NCBI RefSeq assembly: GCF_036429475.1
Contig: NZ_CP144125.1
Location: 2,542,001 to 2,606,000, forward strand
Direction: 5' to 3'
Length of the DNA: 64,000 bases
DNA from: Halalkalicoccus sp. CGA53
GTDB lineage: Archaea; Halobacteriota; Halobacteria; Halobacteriales; Halalkalicoccaceae
Each line of letters opens with the position of its first letter. Within the stretch, counting starts at the first letter, position 1. The notes beneath the pieces were generated by a model. That model worked only from the letters and a program-made list of their open reading frames with translations. It made no database searches and was not told the origin of the DNA. The position numbers were made by a program, and so were the translations under genes. Of this stretch, positions 1 to 8,251 are shown one piece after another.

Positions 1-2
1 CC

Positions 3-482
3 GGTGTGTCGAGCGCGATCGCCGCGGTCATCGCGCTCTTGCTGGTGCCCGGGAACTCCGGCGATCGGGGGTTCATCGTCGCGACGAGCGGGGTGAACAC
101 GGCCAACACGATCTTCGCACTGTACGCACTCGTCGCACTCGGCGCTCCCAGGACTGGCGTGCTCGTCGCGTTCAACGAGGCGCGCGTCCCGCTCAACCTC
201 CCGATGCTGCTCGGCGCGGTGGCGATCGCCGCCGCCATCGCGTTCCTGCTCGTGCTCGTGATCGGTGACCGGTACTTAGAGACCGTCGGCTCGCTCGACT
301 ACACCAAGCTCTGTCTCGCCGTGTTCGCCCTCCTGATCCTCCTCTCGTTCCTGTTCGCCGGTGCGGTCGGCGTCGGGGTCTTCCTCGTGAGCTGTGTGAT
401 CGGATTTATACCGGTTCGGTTCGGAGCGAAGCGAGTACATTTGATGGGTGTGTTGATGGGTCCTATCATGATCGGGATCTGA
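3..482 (+). CDS. TctA/DUF112-type permease, C-terminal part
   Basis: This is the 3' end of an integral membrane protein cut by the window edge; the reading frame is open at its first base. About 158 residues are visible, with four to five hydrophobic segments separated by short polar loops. The stretch GVNTANTIFALYALVALG and the ending HLMGVLMGPIMIG match the C-terminal half of archaeal DUF112/TctA proteins, related to the large membrane subunit of tripartite tricarboxylate transporters. The substrate cannot be told, and no TctB or TctC partner lies downstream. The gene is followed by decayed DNA, so it may be the last intact gene of its neighbourhood. Confidence 0.75.
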   Translation, partial: GVSSAIAAVIALLLVPGNSGDRGFIVATSGVNTANTIFALYALVALGAPRTGVLVAFNEARVPLNLPMLLGAVAIAAAIAFLLVLVIGDRYLETVGSLDYTKLCLAVFALLILLSFLFAGAVGVGVFLVSCVIGFIPVRFGAKRVHLMGVLMGPIMIGI

Positions 483-608
483 TGGGAGCAACGCGGTTAA
501 CAGGTCGAGGGGAGGGACAGACACCGGCAGTAGCCTGTGAAGTATTCTATCGTCGACTGCTGACTAGATACGGGACTAATGTCACGCTCCGAGTGAGCGA
601 GGTGGTAG

Positions 609-830
609 TTATTCTATCGTGATGACGACATTGGCCGTTTTGTGCCCGTGTTCGACGTATCTGTGTGCTTCGGCGCTCCATTTCAAGGAATTGCGTCTGT
701 CGATAAACGTCGTAGCTCCACCGCTTCGAGGAGTTCTGTGAGCAATCACGGACAACGACGAGCAAGGTGTGGATGATCTCGTGCAGGAAATAGACCACTC
801 TTCGTTCACTAACGGCTGAGACCAACGTGC
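609..830 (-). pseudogene. Quinone oxidoreductase (MDR family) C-terminal remnant
   Basis: On the minus strand the last 33 codons read IDRRNSLKWSAEAHRYVEHG followed by HKTANVVITIE and a stop. This is the ending typical of NADPH:quinone oxidoreductase/zinc-type alcohol dehydrogenase proteins (IDRxxxLxxAAEAHRYxExGHxxGNVVITI). Directly upstream the similarity continues in another frame as TELLEAVELR, so at least one frameshift is present. No start and no nucleotide-binding domain remain. It is a decayed 3' fragment, not a working gene. The fit is by eye and rests on a short stretch. Confidence 0.5.
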
Positions 831-1079
831 AAAGCCGAGTGTGATTGGTCGAGTTAACAGCTATGGCACGGGTGGTGTTACTGGGAGAGCGCTCCCGGTC
901 GATGATCACGCCGGAACCGTTCGTCCGGTGGCCCATTCGGTCGGAGATGGTGGTGAGGGATACCACCGGCATTATCACCCAGTGAGGATCGAAAGGACCT
1001 CGACGGTGGACAGATTGCGGACGCGACCAGACGTCCAGGAGAGCGGAGCTCTCGTGCGGCCAATCAGAACGCGGAACCC

Positions 1080-1535
1080 TCTGAGGACGGTGAAGCCGAC
1101 AGGGATCGCGCTCGCCGAGACCGATATCGCGATGAACGGCGAGCGGACTTGTCTGTATACTGCAATATACGCCGGCACCGAGATGATCCTCGATGTCGCG
1201 CTACTCGGTCGACATACCACCGATCCGGCAGCCGTGTTCGTGTCTCGACTCACAGAGAAACACGATCTCTCCGATGCCCACTTCTCGTCTATCAGTTCGG
1301 ATATCGAGCTTCAACCACCTGCTCAGGTGTGGACTGTCGACTCGACTATACCGACCGACACCTCGTTGAAAGTGGGGTCGGATCCTCACAGTCCGAGTCG
1401 ACCGCTTCCAGAGTTCGTGGGTGGATATCGAGGCAAGCGTGCGACAGAGAATTGAACGGCTCGTGCATTAGTCCGAGTGCCGAAGCCGCATCGATCACTC
1501 GATGGACGAGCACCAACCGAGGTGGTGTGTAACCA
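1080..1535 (+). pseudogene. IS6-family transposase remnant (three frames)
   Basis: Similarity to haloarchaeal IS6-type DDE transposases runs through three reading frames in order. From about 1100 to 1285 there is an IALAETDIAMNGERTCLYTA-like segment followed by LLGRHTTDPAAVFVSRLTEK and HDLSD. From about 1281 to 1374 there is LLVYQFGYR and LDYTDRHLVES. From about 1403 to 1470 there is RFQSSWVDIEASVRQRIERL, then a stop. Intact relatives read VDETxIKVNGE, LVDxxGYRTAL, DYTDRNLIEKWF and RFHNSW in this order. The catalytic Asp, Asp and Glu region is disrupted and I see no terminal inverted repeats, so this is an old inactivated insertion. Confidence 0.7.
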
Positions 1536-2246
1536 GACTGTGCTCCGCTAGCGAATCGATTTTTGTGGGGGTATGGCTATCGTTTCGTGTGAATGTAGGT
1601 CACCAACGATCGAAGGCGCCACCGACTTTATACTAGTCAGTACAGCTAATGAGACATTCGGCTCTCTCCCACTTAAATCTATGTCAGACACCCCCGACGA
1701 TCTCAGTTCGACACCGGTCTCTTCCTGTTGGTTCTCGATCCGCTATCCGTTCACCCCGTCACCCGAAGTGGCCTCGGTGGGGTTCTCATAGGGATCATCG
1801 TAGAAGTTCATACTTTCTCGAACGCGAATCGAGCGACGTCGGTGGCGTGTAAGCCTGGGAGATCCAGTCGGCTACGACGATCCCTATCAGTATCCATCTG
1901 TCGATCGATGTCCTCCCACGTCTCCGGCGTATCGTCCGAGCGTCCCCCACTCGACGGTGTCCCCCGCACCGACGATCACTCTCGTACGGACGGTCACAAT
2001 CCTTCACCCTAGAGAGGCTCTCGGGCCGCGTTTTACCGAGAACCCGACGTGTACGTCCGATCTCTCGGATCGAGTGACGGAGCCGGATCGCACTCACCGA
2101 AGCAAGCGGTACCGGCGGAGCCGGTTCACACCGTATCGGTGGGATCACGTGGAACAGTTCGGCGTCGGTCCCGTCAGTTCCGAGGACGGTACCCACTCCA
2201 CGGGTCGAAACCGCGTCCACCGATCCGGTACGCCTGTCATTCCACG
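1536..2246. other. Gene-free stretch beside the decayed IS
   Basis: About 0.7 kb lies between the transposase remnant and the PadR promoter. Frames are open on both strands, but none has a plausible start, composition or recognisable motif. I see no gene or repeat here. Confidence 0.4.
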
Positions 2247-2264
2247 CTAGCCGCTCAATACTTA
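2247..2264 (+). promoter_or_regulatory. RNARS-N6-ATAACWA-like element (weak), PadR gene
   Basis: CTAGC, six bases, then ATACTTA, centred 30 nt before the ATG at 2291. The spacing and position match the strong elements of the polysaccharide region, but the second half is divergent. Confidence 0.3.
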
Positions 2265-2290
2265 CAAGATACCACACACCAAGGTGAGCA

Positions 2291-2581
2291 ATGGACGACC
2301 TGACGGGCTTTCAGCGCGACGTCCTCTACGTGATCAACGGACTGGGCGACCCTCACGGTCTCGGGATCAAGGAGGAACTGGAGAAGTACTACACGAAGGA
2401 GGTCCATCACGGCCGACTCTATCCGAACATCGACGCGCTGGTCGCGAAAGGACTCGTCTCGAAGGAGGAACTCGACCGCAGGACCAACAGCTACACGCTC
2501 ACCGAACGCGGTGAGCGCGAGCTTAAGGCGCGCAGGCGCTGGGAGGACGAGTACGTCGGCTCCCTCCTCGCACGTTCGTAG
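2291..2581 (+). CDS. PadR-family transcriptional regulator
   Basis: This 96-residue single-domain winged-helix protein has the haloarchaeal PadR signature. MDDLTGFQRDVLYVI opens the first helix, HGLGIKEELEKYY is the second, HHGRLYPNIDALVAKGLV is the recognition helix and start of the wing, and RRTNSYTLTERGERELKAR ends it. PadR proteins are usually ligand-responsive repressors of nearby genes. The ATG was chosen because the family begins exactly at MDDLTGFQRD. A close paralogue at 48348-48635 shares roughly two thirds of its residues, so the two bracket the polysaccharide region. The target is unknown; control of that region is an inference from position. Confidence 0.9.
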   Translation: MDDLTGFQRDVLYVINGLGDPHGLGIKEELEKYYTKEVHHGRLYPNIDALVAKGLVSKEELDRRTNSYTLTERGERELKARRRWEDEYVGSLLARS

Positions 2582-2959
2582 CTTCGGGGGGCTATTCTGC
2601 GGGGGGATCCACTCCGTAGAAGATCCACTCGCACGTTTGCTGTGCCAGGACGTACCGGCCTCCGCGATCGACCCGTTTCACTCACCCGACCGGTATCGGG
2701 TGCGAGAGACGCGAGTTCGCGCACGTCGTTCGCCAGAGCCGCTCGCGGAGTTCGCCCGACGCTTCGCCTATCGCCTGGTATCTCGATCGTCGAGTCCGTC
2801 GACCGAGTTCACTCTCGTGTCGACCGTATCACTCACTCGGTCCGATCCTCTTCGACGTCCCTCGACCGGTATGTCCCGGTGTCGTGTGAGCGACCCGATC
2901 CGGTCCCCTCGGTCGGGAAGGTGGAAGGTCCCTGGTATTAGTACGTCGGGTGGACGACC
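2582..2959. other. Gene-free intergenic region
   Basis: This is non-coding between the PadR gene and the first polysaccharide gene. Open frames here are arginine- and serine-rich and look non-coding. Nothing else was seen. Confidence 0.4.
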
Positions 2960-2977
2960 TCTCGAAGGGAGTAACAA
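2960..2977 (+). promoter_or_regulatory. TATA-position element GTAACAA (partial match)
   Basis: GTAACAA is centred 32 nt before the ATG at 3006. The upstream five-base half does not fit the consensus, so this is a partial member of the family. Confidence 0.35.
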
Positions 2978-3005
2978 TGAACGATCGTCCGAGTGTACTC
3001 CCTAG

Positions 3006-3887
3006 ATGGTCTCTCGAAGTCCGGGCTCGCTCGAACCCGTCGGAACGAACGGGCTCCGCAGGGCGGTCCTCGACACCGCCCCGCAACGGGTCCATCGGTG
3101 GCGGATGCTCGCGAATCGGGTCGGGATGTACGCCCGGGACGCCCGCCGCGACCGGAGCGTGGGACGTGTCGACCCCGAGCTCTTCGACGCGGTCCTCGAC
3201 CGGTACGCCACGGACACGGTCTTCGTCCACGTCGGGCTACGGGACGTCAAGCGGGCGTTCGCGTGCAACCCCTACGAGTTCCTTATAGAGCGGTTCGACG
3301 ACCGGTTCGAGAGCGTCCTGAACCCCGGGTTCACCCCGTCGTTTCGCTCTCCGGACGGGATCTACCACGAGCAGTTCTCGACGCCCGCCTTCGGCGCGTT
3401 CTCCCGGCTCTTCTTCGAGGACTGCGAGTACCGAACCGACGATCCGACGAACTCGATCCTCGTCCGGGGGCCGTACCGGTTCGACGGCTGCGTGCGACGC
3501 GACAGCTGGTCGCCCGAGGGGCCGTTCGGACAGCTCGACCGGGAGAACGTCCTCTACCTGAACGTCGGGACCGACTGGCTGCGCTCCTCGCAGATCCACT
3601 ACGTGGAGTCGCTACTGGGGGTACCCTACATCGAGACGGTGGAGTACGAGGGGGTTGTCTATCACGACGAGACCGAGTACGAACGCGTCACCCACCGCTC
3701 GCACGAGTACCCCTACGACCGCGAGATGCGCTGGAACCGGGCGAAGCTCGAGAACGGGCTGCGAGCGGCGGGCGTGCTCGAGAGCTACGATCTCTCGGGG
3801 CTCACGGTCAGGGCGTTCCACGCGCGAGAGCTCCGCGAGTGGCTCACCCCCCAAATCGAAGTCGATCCGTACTTCGTCATCACGTGA
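3006..3887 (+). CDS. AAC(3)-like N-acetyltransferase family protein
   Basis: This 293-residue protein resembles the aminoglycoside 3-N-acetyltransferase fold family (Antibiotic_NAT, Pfam PF02522). Visible family features are VFVHVGLRDVKRAF near residue 60, a PSFRSPDGIYHEQFSTPAFG stretch near 110-130, and a late SPEGPFGQLDRENVLYLNVG block followed by SSQIHYVESLLGVPY. In polysaccharide loci such proteins are thought to acylate amino sugars rather than detoxify antibiotics; that role is inferred here from the neighbours. The first in-frame ATG was used because it lies 32 nt after a TATA-position element. It is the first intact gene of the polysaccharide region. Confidence 0.75.
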   Translation: MVSRSPGSLEPVGTNGLRRAVLDTAPQRVHRWRMLANRVGMYARDARRDRSVGRVDPELFDAVLDRYATDTVFVHVGLRDVKRAFACNPYEFLIERFDDRFESVLNPGFTPSFRSPDGIYHEQFSTPAFGAFSRLFFEDCEYRTDDPTNSILVRGPYRFDGCVRRDSWSPEGPFGQLDRENVLYLNVGTDWLRSSQIHYVESLLGVPYIETVEYEGVVYHDETEYERVTHRSHEYPYDREMRWNRAKLENGLRAAGVLESYDLSGLTVRAFHARELREWLTPQIEVDPYFVIT

Positions 3888-4033
3888 GAACGGCTGTACC
3901 GAGAGACTCCCGGAGCCCGTCCTGAGAGGAGCCGAGAAACCGTCTGCGAGGAGTTCGTGAGCTCTCGATCCCGCTCTTCTCTTCCGAGCCCTCTCTTCAC
4001 ACCCGTCCGCGGTACCCGGGTCGATCCCTGGCC

Positions 4034-4216
4034 CTATCGGAGTCGATCTCCCAATTCCGGTCGAGACGTGAACTCGCCGGATCGCGCCCCACGACCGGCG
4101 TAGATCTTTCGCGAACTCGTACAGGAGAGACAGCCGTGGACCTCCTTCGTGTTGTCCCCGAACACCCTGACGAAATCCGGCGTGACGAACGCGCCGCACT
4201 GAGTACACTCTGGCAT
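4034..4216 (-). CDS. DUF7563-type small zinc-finger protein
   Basis: This 60-residue protein begins MPECTQCGAFVTPDFVRVFG. Cys4/Cys7 and Cys29/Cys32 form two CxxC-type knuckles, as in haloarchaeal DUF7563 single zinc-finger proteins. The internal ATG at 4216 was chosen over longer upstream extensions because the family starts at MPxCxxCGAFV and the upstream residues are unrelated. AT-rich TATA-like sequence lies just upstream in the gene's direction. The role is unknown; such proteins may bind nucleic acid. Confidence 0.8.
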   Translation of the reverse strand: MPECTQCGAFVTPDFVRVFGDNTKEVHGCLSCTSSRKIYAGRGARSGEFTSRPELGDRLR

Positions 4217-5004
4217 GGTTTCCACCGTCACCCTGTACCACGACGACGGGTAAATTAGTATCGTAATGCCACTAAAATAAGTATATCCGACCATACTCAC
4301 ACCGGTTCGGACAGATCCGGGCGCAGACACATTGGATATCCAACTTTACTGGATCGTCCCTCGAACGGCGACGTGTCGTGAGGGTCGGCGAGAGTGTCGA
4401 CCTCTCAACTCTCCGCCGACGAACCGTCACGATCGGGCTGACACGCGTACTGGCGTAATGGCGGGCTCGCCTCGTCGTCCTCCCGACGGCGTTTCGTGGT
4501 GGTAAGACGGCGGAACCCGGAGTCCGGGTGTCACACGGCGCTCGTGGCCGACCCAGCAGAACGGTTCTCGGACGGACCTGTCCGGAGGTGTCGGCACGGC
4601 GGCGAACTGTTGGCGAGCGTGAAATACACGCTATTCGGGTCGATCCGGCGGAGAGGGATCCTCGACCGAGGGTTCGGCTGTCCTAGTAGGGTGTTGACAT
4701 CAATGCCGAGCCAGCCGACGTCGATCGGGGGCGGTCGGCTTCGCGTCCGCCGACCCACTCGTCGATTCGTCTTCGTCCGTCTGTCGTTCTTCGATGTTCC
4801 GTCTCACCCGCTCTCCGGTCGGCCGTCCTGCGTCACCGGACACGAACACCGGTCTCTCGGTGGTGCCGACGGTGAGCTTTCCACGCGACGCTCGCTCGAC
4901 ATCGGGCCGTCGTGTGAGGAGTCTCGGCACCGTGTCGGTGTGCGAGGAGTCACTCGGTACTATCATTGGGGAAAATCGAAGGTCCGTCCCAGGACCGTGA
5001 GCGA
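4217..5004. other. Gene-free intergenic region, 0.8 kb
   Basis: No reading frame here has a family signature or convincing start. An imperfect hairpin, CGGCGAGAGT pairing with ACTCTCCGCCG, lies near 4387-4420. It could be a structured 3' end or chance in GC-rich DNA. I see nothing else. Confidence 0.35.
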
Positions 5005-5664
5005 TCAGCGGGAGCCGGCCGGCCGTCGGGTCCTCGAGTAGGAGACGGCCGTGTGCAGGAGGATCACCGAACTGAGAATGCCGAGGACGACGAGGAAGAC
5101 GACCCGATCCGGGAGGTTCGCCACGGGCACGATCCAGAGGCGATTGAGCGCGAGCAGCGCCACGCCCGTGAGCCCACCCATCAGGTAGAGACGGTGCCAG
5201 AGGAACGTGTTCCCCGGGGAGATGTCCAGGTAGGTCTCGATCTGCTCGAGCCGGGGGGTCGGTTCGATCGTCCCGCGGGGCTGGTCGTACTCGATGACGC
5301 CGTACTCGCTCATCTTCGGAAGGTGTGTCTGGTAGAGCGAGACGTACGCGCGCTTTCGGTCCTTGTGCGAGATGTAGTCGTTGCCGTTCTCCCACTCCGC
5401 CATCGCGACGGCCATGTCCCGGAGTTCGACGGGGCCCTCTCGCTCGCTGAGGTATCTGATCACGTACCGCCGTCGCTGGTTCTTCAGCACGTCGAATATC
5501 TTGTTCCTGTCCAGCTGATCGGTCGTGTCCAGCCCGAGGAGGGCCCTGTGGTCCGTGGTTCGCGAGCCGTCTCCGCGGACTCCGTTCTGTTCCGTGACCG
5601 GCCGGTCCGCTGGCCGGTCAGTTCCACCCTGTTCCGTCAGACGTACGGTGTTCTCTGTTGCCAT
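5005..5664 (-). CDS. DUF7344 winged-helix protein with membrane tail
   Basis: This 219-residue protein has a polar N-terminus and a DUF7344-type winged-helix domain from about residue 45 to 130 (LDRNKIFDVLKNQRRRYVIR, then RAYVSLYQTHLPKMSEYGVI). Two hydrophobic segments follow near the C-terminus. This haloarchaeal family is taken to be transcriptional regulators, some membrane-anchored. The start at 5664 (MATENT) avoids a 22-residue upstream extension with no family character. It lies divergent from the glycosyltransferase at 5980. Paralogues occur at 27850-28476 (also with a membrane tail) and 51836-52228 (without one). Confidence 0.8.
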   Translation of the reverse strand: MATENTVRLTEQGGTDRPADRPVTEQNGVRGDGSRTTDHRALLGLDTTDQLDRNKIFDVLKNQRRRYVIRYLSEREGPVELRDMAVAMAEWENGNDYISHKDRKRAYVSLYQTHLPKMSEYGVIEYDQPRGTIEPTPRLEQIETYLDISPGNTFLWHRLYLMGGLTGVALLALNRLWIVPVANLPDRVVFLVVLGILSSVILLHTAVSYSRTRRPAGSR

Positions 5665-5931
5665 AGATTCGGGTTCGCTACCCGTTCCTCCGATACACAA
5701 GTCAACGCGTTGTCCAATAAAGGGTGGCACTCCGGTTCAAAGCGTGAGAATCGTGGCCGTTCTCCCATCCGCTGCGAGTCGATCTCACCCGTCGAGAAAC
5801 GTGTGAGCTACCCCCGTCAGGTCTCCTGTCGTTCGATTGTCTACCACCTCGGCTCCCGTCAGATCGCAACTCGTGCTGGACCCGCGAGGGGCGAAGCGTC
5901 CGACTACCCGAAGAGGCCGCCGTCGGTGGCG
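5665..5931. other. Divergent intergenic region
   Basis: It lies between the divergent DUF7344 and glycosyltransferase genes. A TTTATTGG stretch near 5718 could be the TATA box of the minus-strand gene. No coding sequence is supported. Confidence 0.35.
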
Positions 5932-5949
5932 CTAGCGGAGACATAACAA
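5932..5949 (+). promoter_or_regulatory. RNARS-N6-ATAACWA element, GT4 gene
   Basis: CTAGC, six bases, ATAACAA, centred 34 nt before the ATG at 5980. Confidence 0.5.
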
Positions 5950-5979
5950 TGTCCGGGTGAGCCGAGGCTCGGGGAGAGA

Positions 5980-7053
5980 ATGGAGCGAACCGAGCGGTCG
6001 GTGCTGGTGCTCGCGAACCACACCGACACCGGACGCTTCGAGCGACACTACGGCCCGCTCGGGGACGTCACCGACGAGACGCGCTTGCTCTGTCTGAATC
6101 CCGACGCCTCGGTCGACTCCGTCGCGTCCACCCCCGTCCCCAGCTTCGGCTCCCGCCGGCTGGGGTTTCTCTCCCTGCTCCTCGTCGCGCTGTACGAGGG
6201 CCACCGGGGCGGGTACGACGCCGTCGTCTCCGTCTCGCTCTTTCCCTACGGCTGTTTCGCGCTGGCGCTGAAGGGGCTCTACGGGCTCCCGGCACACCTC
6301 GGCATCATCGGGATCGACCTCGACCACCACGCCGAGGCGTGGTACGGTGCGCTCCCGCGCGCGGCCTTCTCCCGGTTCGACACCATCTCCGTCCCGGGGC
6401 CCTCTCACGTCCGCCGTCTGCAGGCGATGGGTCTCGCCCCCGACCGGATCCACGTCCTCACGAACGCCATCGACCCCGACGTCTACCGCCCCGACCGGAC
6501 CGCCCCGACCGAGTACGACTACCTCTGGGTCGGCCGGTTCAGCGCCGAGAAGGACCCGCTGCTCTTCGTCGAGGCGCTCTCGCTGCTCGCGGAGTCGGGG
6601 GCCGAGTTCAGGGCGGCGATGCTCGGCTCCGGGAGGCTCTCCGAGCGGGTCGTCGAGCGGGTCGAACGCCGGGGGCTCGCCGACCGGATCGACCTCCCGG
6701 GGTGGGTCGACCCACCGATCGAGTACTACCACGGCTCGCGGGTCTTCGTCTCGACCTCCGAACGCGACGCGCTCCCGCTCACGATGCTCGAGGCGATGGC
6801 GACGGGACTGCCCTGCGTCGTCCCGCGCGTCGGCTCGATCCCGGACGTCGTGACCCACGCCGAGACCGGCTACCTGCTCCCCGACCGCGACCCGCGGACG
6901 ATCGCCGACGCGCTCGCAGAACTCGAGGGAGATCCCGAGCTCTACGACCGTCTCGCGACGGGCGCGACGGCGATCCGGTCGGAGTACTCCTACGACAGCG
7001 CACGCCAGGACTGGCGACGGATCGTCGGGAGCCTGGTCGACGCCGACCCGTAG
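5980..7053 (+). CDS. Glycosyltransferase family 4
   Basis: This 357-residue GT-B enzyme would transfer a sugar from a nucleotide-sugar donor to a lipid-linked or growing glycan on the cytoplasmic side. The N-terminal domain opens with VLVLANH. The donor-binding domain shows YLWVGRFSAEKDP near 181-193 and ERDALPLTMLEAMATGLP near 261-278, the conserved acidic pair of family 4. It then ends GYLLPDRDP and continues into the C-terminal helices. The length is normal. It is the first gene behind a polysaccharide-region promoter element. Donor and linkage cannot be told from sequence. Confidence 0.88.
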   Translation: MERTERSVLVLANHTDTGRFERHYGPLGDVTDETRLLCLNPDASVDSVASTPVPSFGSRRLGFLSLLLVALYEGHRGGYDAVVSVSLFPYGCFALALKGLYGLPAHLGIIGIDLDHHAEAWYGALPRAAFSRFDTISVPGPSHVRRLQAMGLAPDRIHVLTNAIDPDVYRPDRTAPTEYDYLWVGRFSAEKDPLLFVEALSLLAESGAEFRAAMLGSGRLSERVVERVERRGLADRIDLPGWVDPPIEYYHGSRVFVSTSERDALPLTMLEAMATGLPCVVPRVGSIPDVVTHAETGYLLPDRDPRTIADALAELEGDPELYDRLATGATAIRSEYSYDSARQDWRRIVGSLVDADP

Positions 7054-7074
7054 CCCCGCGGCGGGTGTCGACCG

Positions 7075-7092
7075 ATAGGCCGTGGATAACAA
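7075..7092 (+). promoter_or_regulatory. RNARS-N6-ATAACWA element, 2-epimerase gene
   Basis: ATAGG, CCGTGG, ATAACAA. It is centred 50 nt before the ATG at 7139, farther than the usual 30; no start codon lies between. Confidence 0.5.
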
Positions 7093-7138
7093 ACCCGCCT
7101 CCCGTCGCTGATTCGTCATCGAACGCGACCCCAGCAGC

Positions 7139-8227
7139 ATGTCCGACACACGAATCCTCGTCGTCCTCGGGACCCGCCCGGAGATCATCAAACTCGCCCC
7201 GGTCGTCGACGGCTGCCTCGAGCGCGGCGTCGACGTGCGCGTCGTCCACACCGGCCAGCACTACTCGCCGTCGCTCGACACGGTGTTCTTCGACCAGCTC
7301 GATCTCCCCCCGCCGACACACCAGCTCGGCGTCGGATCGACGAGCCACGGCGAGCAGACGGCGGCGATCCTCCGCTCGGTCGAACGGATCGTCGTCGAGG
7401 GGTCCCCGGATCACGTCCTCGTACAGGGGGACACGAACTCGGCGCTCGCGGGCGCGCTCGCGGCGGCCAAGCTCGACGCCTCGCTCGGACACGTCGAGGC
7501 TGGTCTCAGGAGCTTCGACGACCGGATGCCCGAGGAGACCAACCGGGTGCTTATCGATCACGTCTCCGATCTCCTGTTCGCCCCGACGCCGATCGCCCGG
7601 TCGATGCTCCGTCGCGAGGGGATCGACGACGACCGGATCGTCGTCACCGGCAACACCGTCGTCGACGCGCTCGTCAGGTACGGCGAGAGGGCCGCGAGGC
7701 GGAGCCAGGTCCTCTCCGAGCTCTCGCTCTCCCCCGGTGAGTACGTCCTCCTGACCGTCCACCGCGCGGAGAACGTCGACAGTCGCGAGCGGTTCGAGCG
7801 GATCCTCACCGGCGTCTCGCGGTTCGCTCGGGCGGTCGACAGACCCGTGGTCTACCCCGTCCACCCGCGGGCCCGAGAGCGCCTCGACCGGTTCGAGATC
7901 TCGCTTCCGGAGCCGATCGAGGCGACCGAGCCGAGGGAGTTCTTCGACTTCCTCACGCTCGAACGCGAGGCGGCCGTCGTCTTCACCGACTCGGGCGGGG
8001 TGCAGGAGGAGACCTGCGTCCTCGGCGTCCCCTGCGTGACGGTGCGGGAGACGACCGAGCGCCCGGAGACGGTCGACGTGGGCTCGAACCGGGTGATCGG
8101 CATCGACCCCGAGGACGTCGAGCGTGCCGGCCACGAGATGCTGGGTCGGTCGGGCGAGTGGGAGAACCCGTTCGGCGACGGCGACGCCGCGACGCGGATC
8201 CTCGAGGCGATCGGGGTCGGGCCGTGA
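7139..8227 (+). CDS. wecB: UDP-N-acetylglucosamine 2-epimerase (non-hydrolysing)
   Basis: This 362-residue enzyme would interconvert UDP-GlcNAc and UDP-ManNAc in the cytoplasm. Family motifs are complete: GTRPEIIKLAPVV (11-23), HTGQHY (37-42), HGEQTAAIL (70-78), GDTNSALAGA (97-106), HVEAGLRS (118-125), PEETNRVLIDHVSDLLFAPT (131-150), VHRAENVD near 207 and TDSGGVQEE near 283. A UDP-ManNAc dehydrogenase-like gene at 12812 could use its product to make UDP-ManNAcA. A second, less similar epimerase is encoded at 29738. Confidence 0.9.
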   Translation: MSDTRILVVLGTRPEIIKLAPVVDGCLERGVDVRVVHTGQHYSPSLDTVFFDQLDLPPPTHQLGVGSTSHGEQTAAILRSVERIVVEGSPDHVLVQGDTNSALAGALAAAKLDASLGHVEAGLRSFDDRMPEETNRVLIDHVSDLLFAPTPIARSMLRREGIDDDRIVVTGNTVVDALVRYGERAARRSQVLSELSLSPGEYVLLTVHRAENVDSRERFERILTGVSRFARAVDRPVVYPVHPRARERLDRFEISLPEPIEATEPREFFDFLTLEREAAVVFTDSGGVQEETCVLGVPCVTVRETTERPETVDVGSNRVIGIDPEDVERAGHEMLGRSGEWENPFGDGDAATRILEAIGVGP

Positions 8228-8251
8228 GAAGCGTCCCGCCGAACGGGTAGC

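Noticed and set aside
3885-3965. TGAGAACGGCTGTACCG after the AAC(3)-like gene, resembling the start of the palindromic repeats
   Set aside because: The inverted right arm and the interior blocks are missing, so it does not qualify as a sixth copy.
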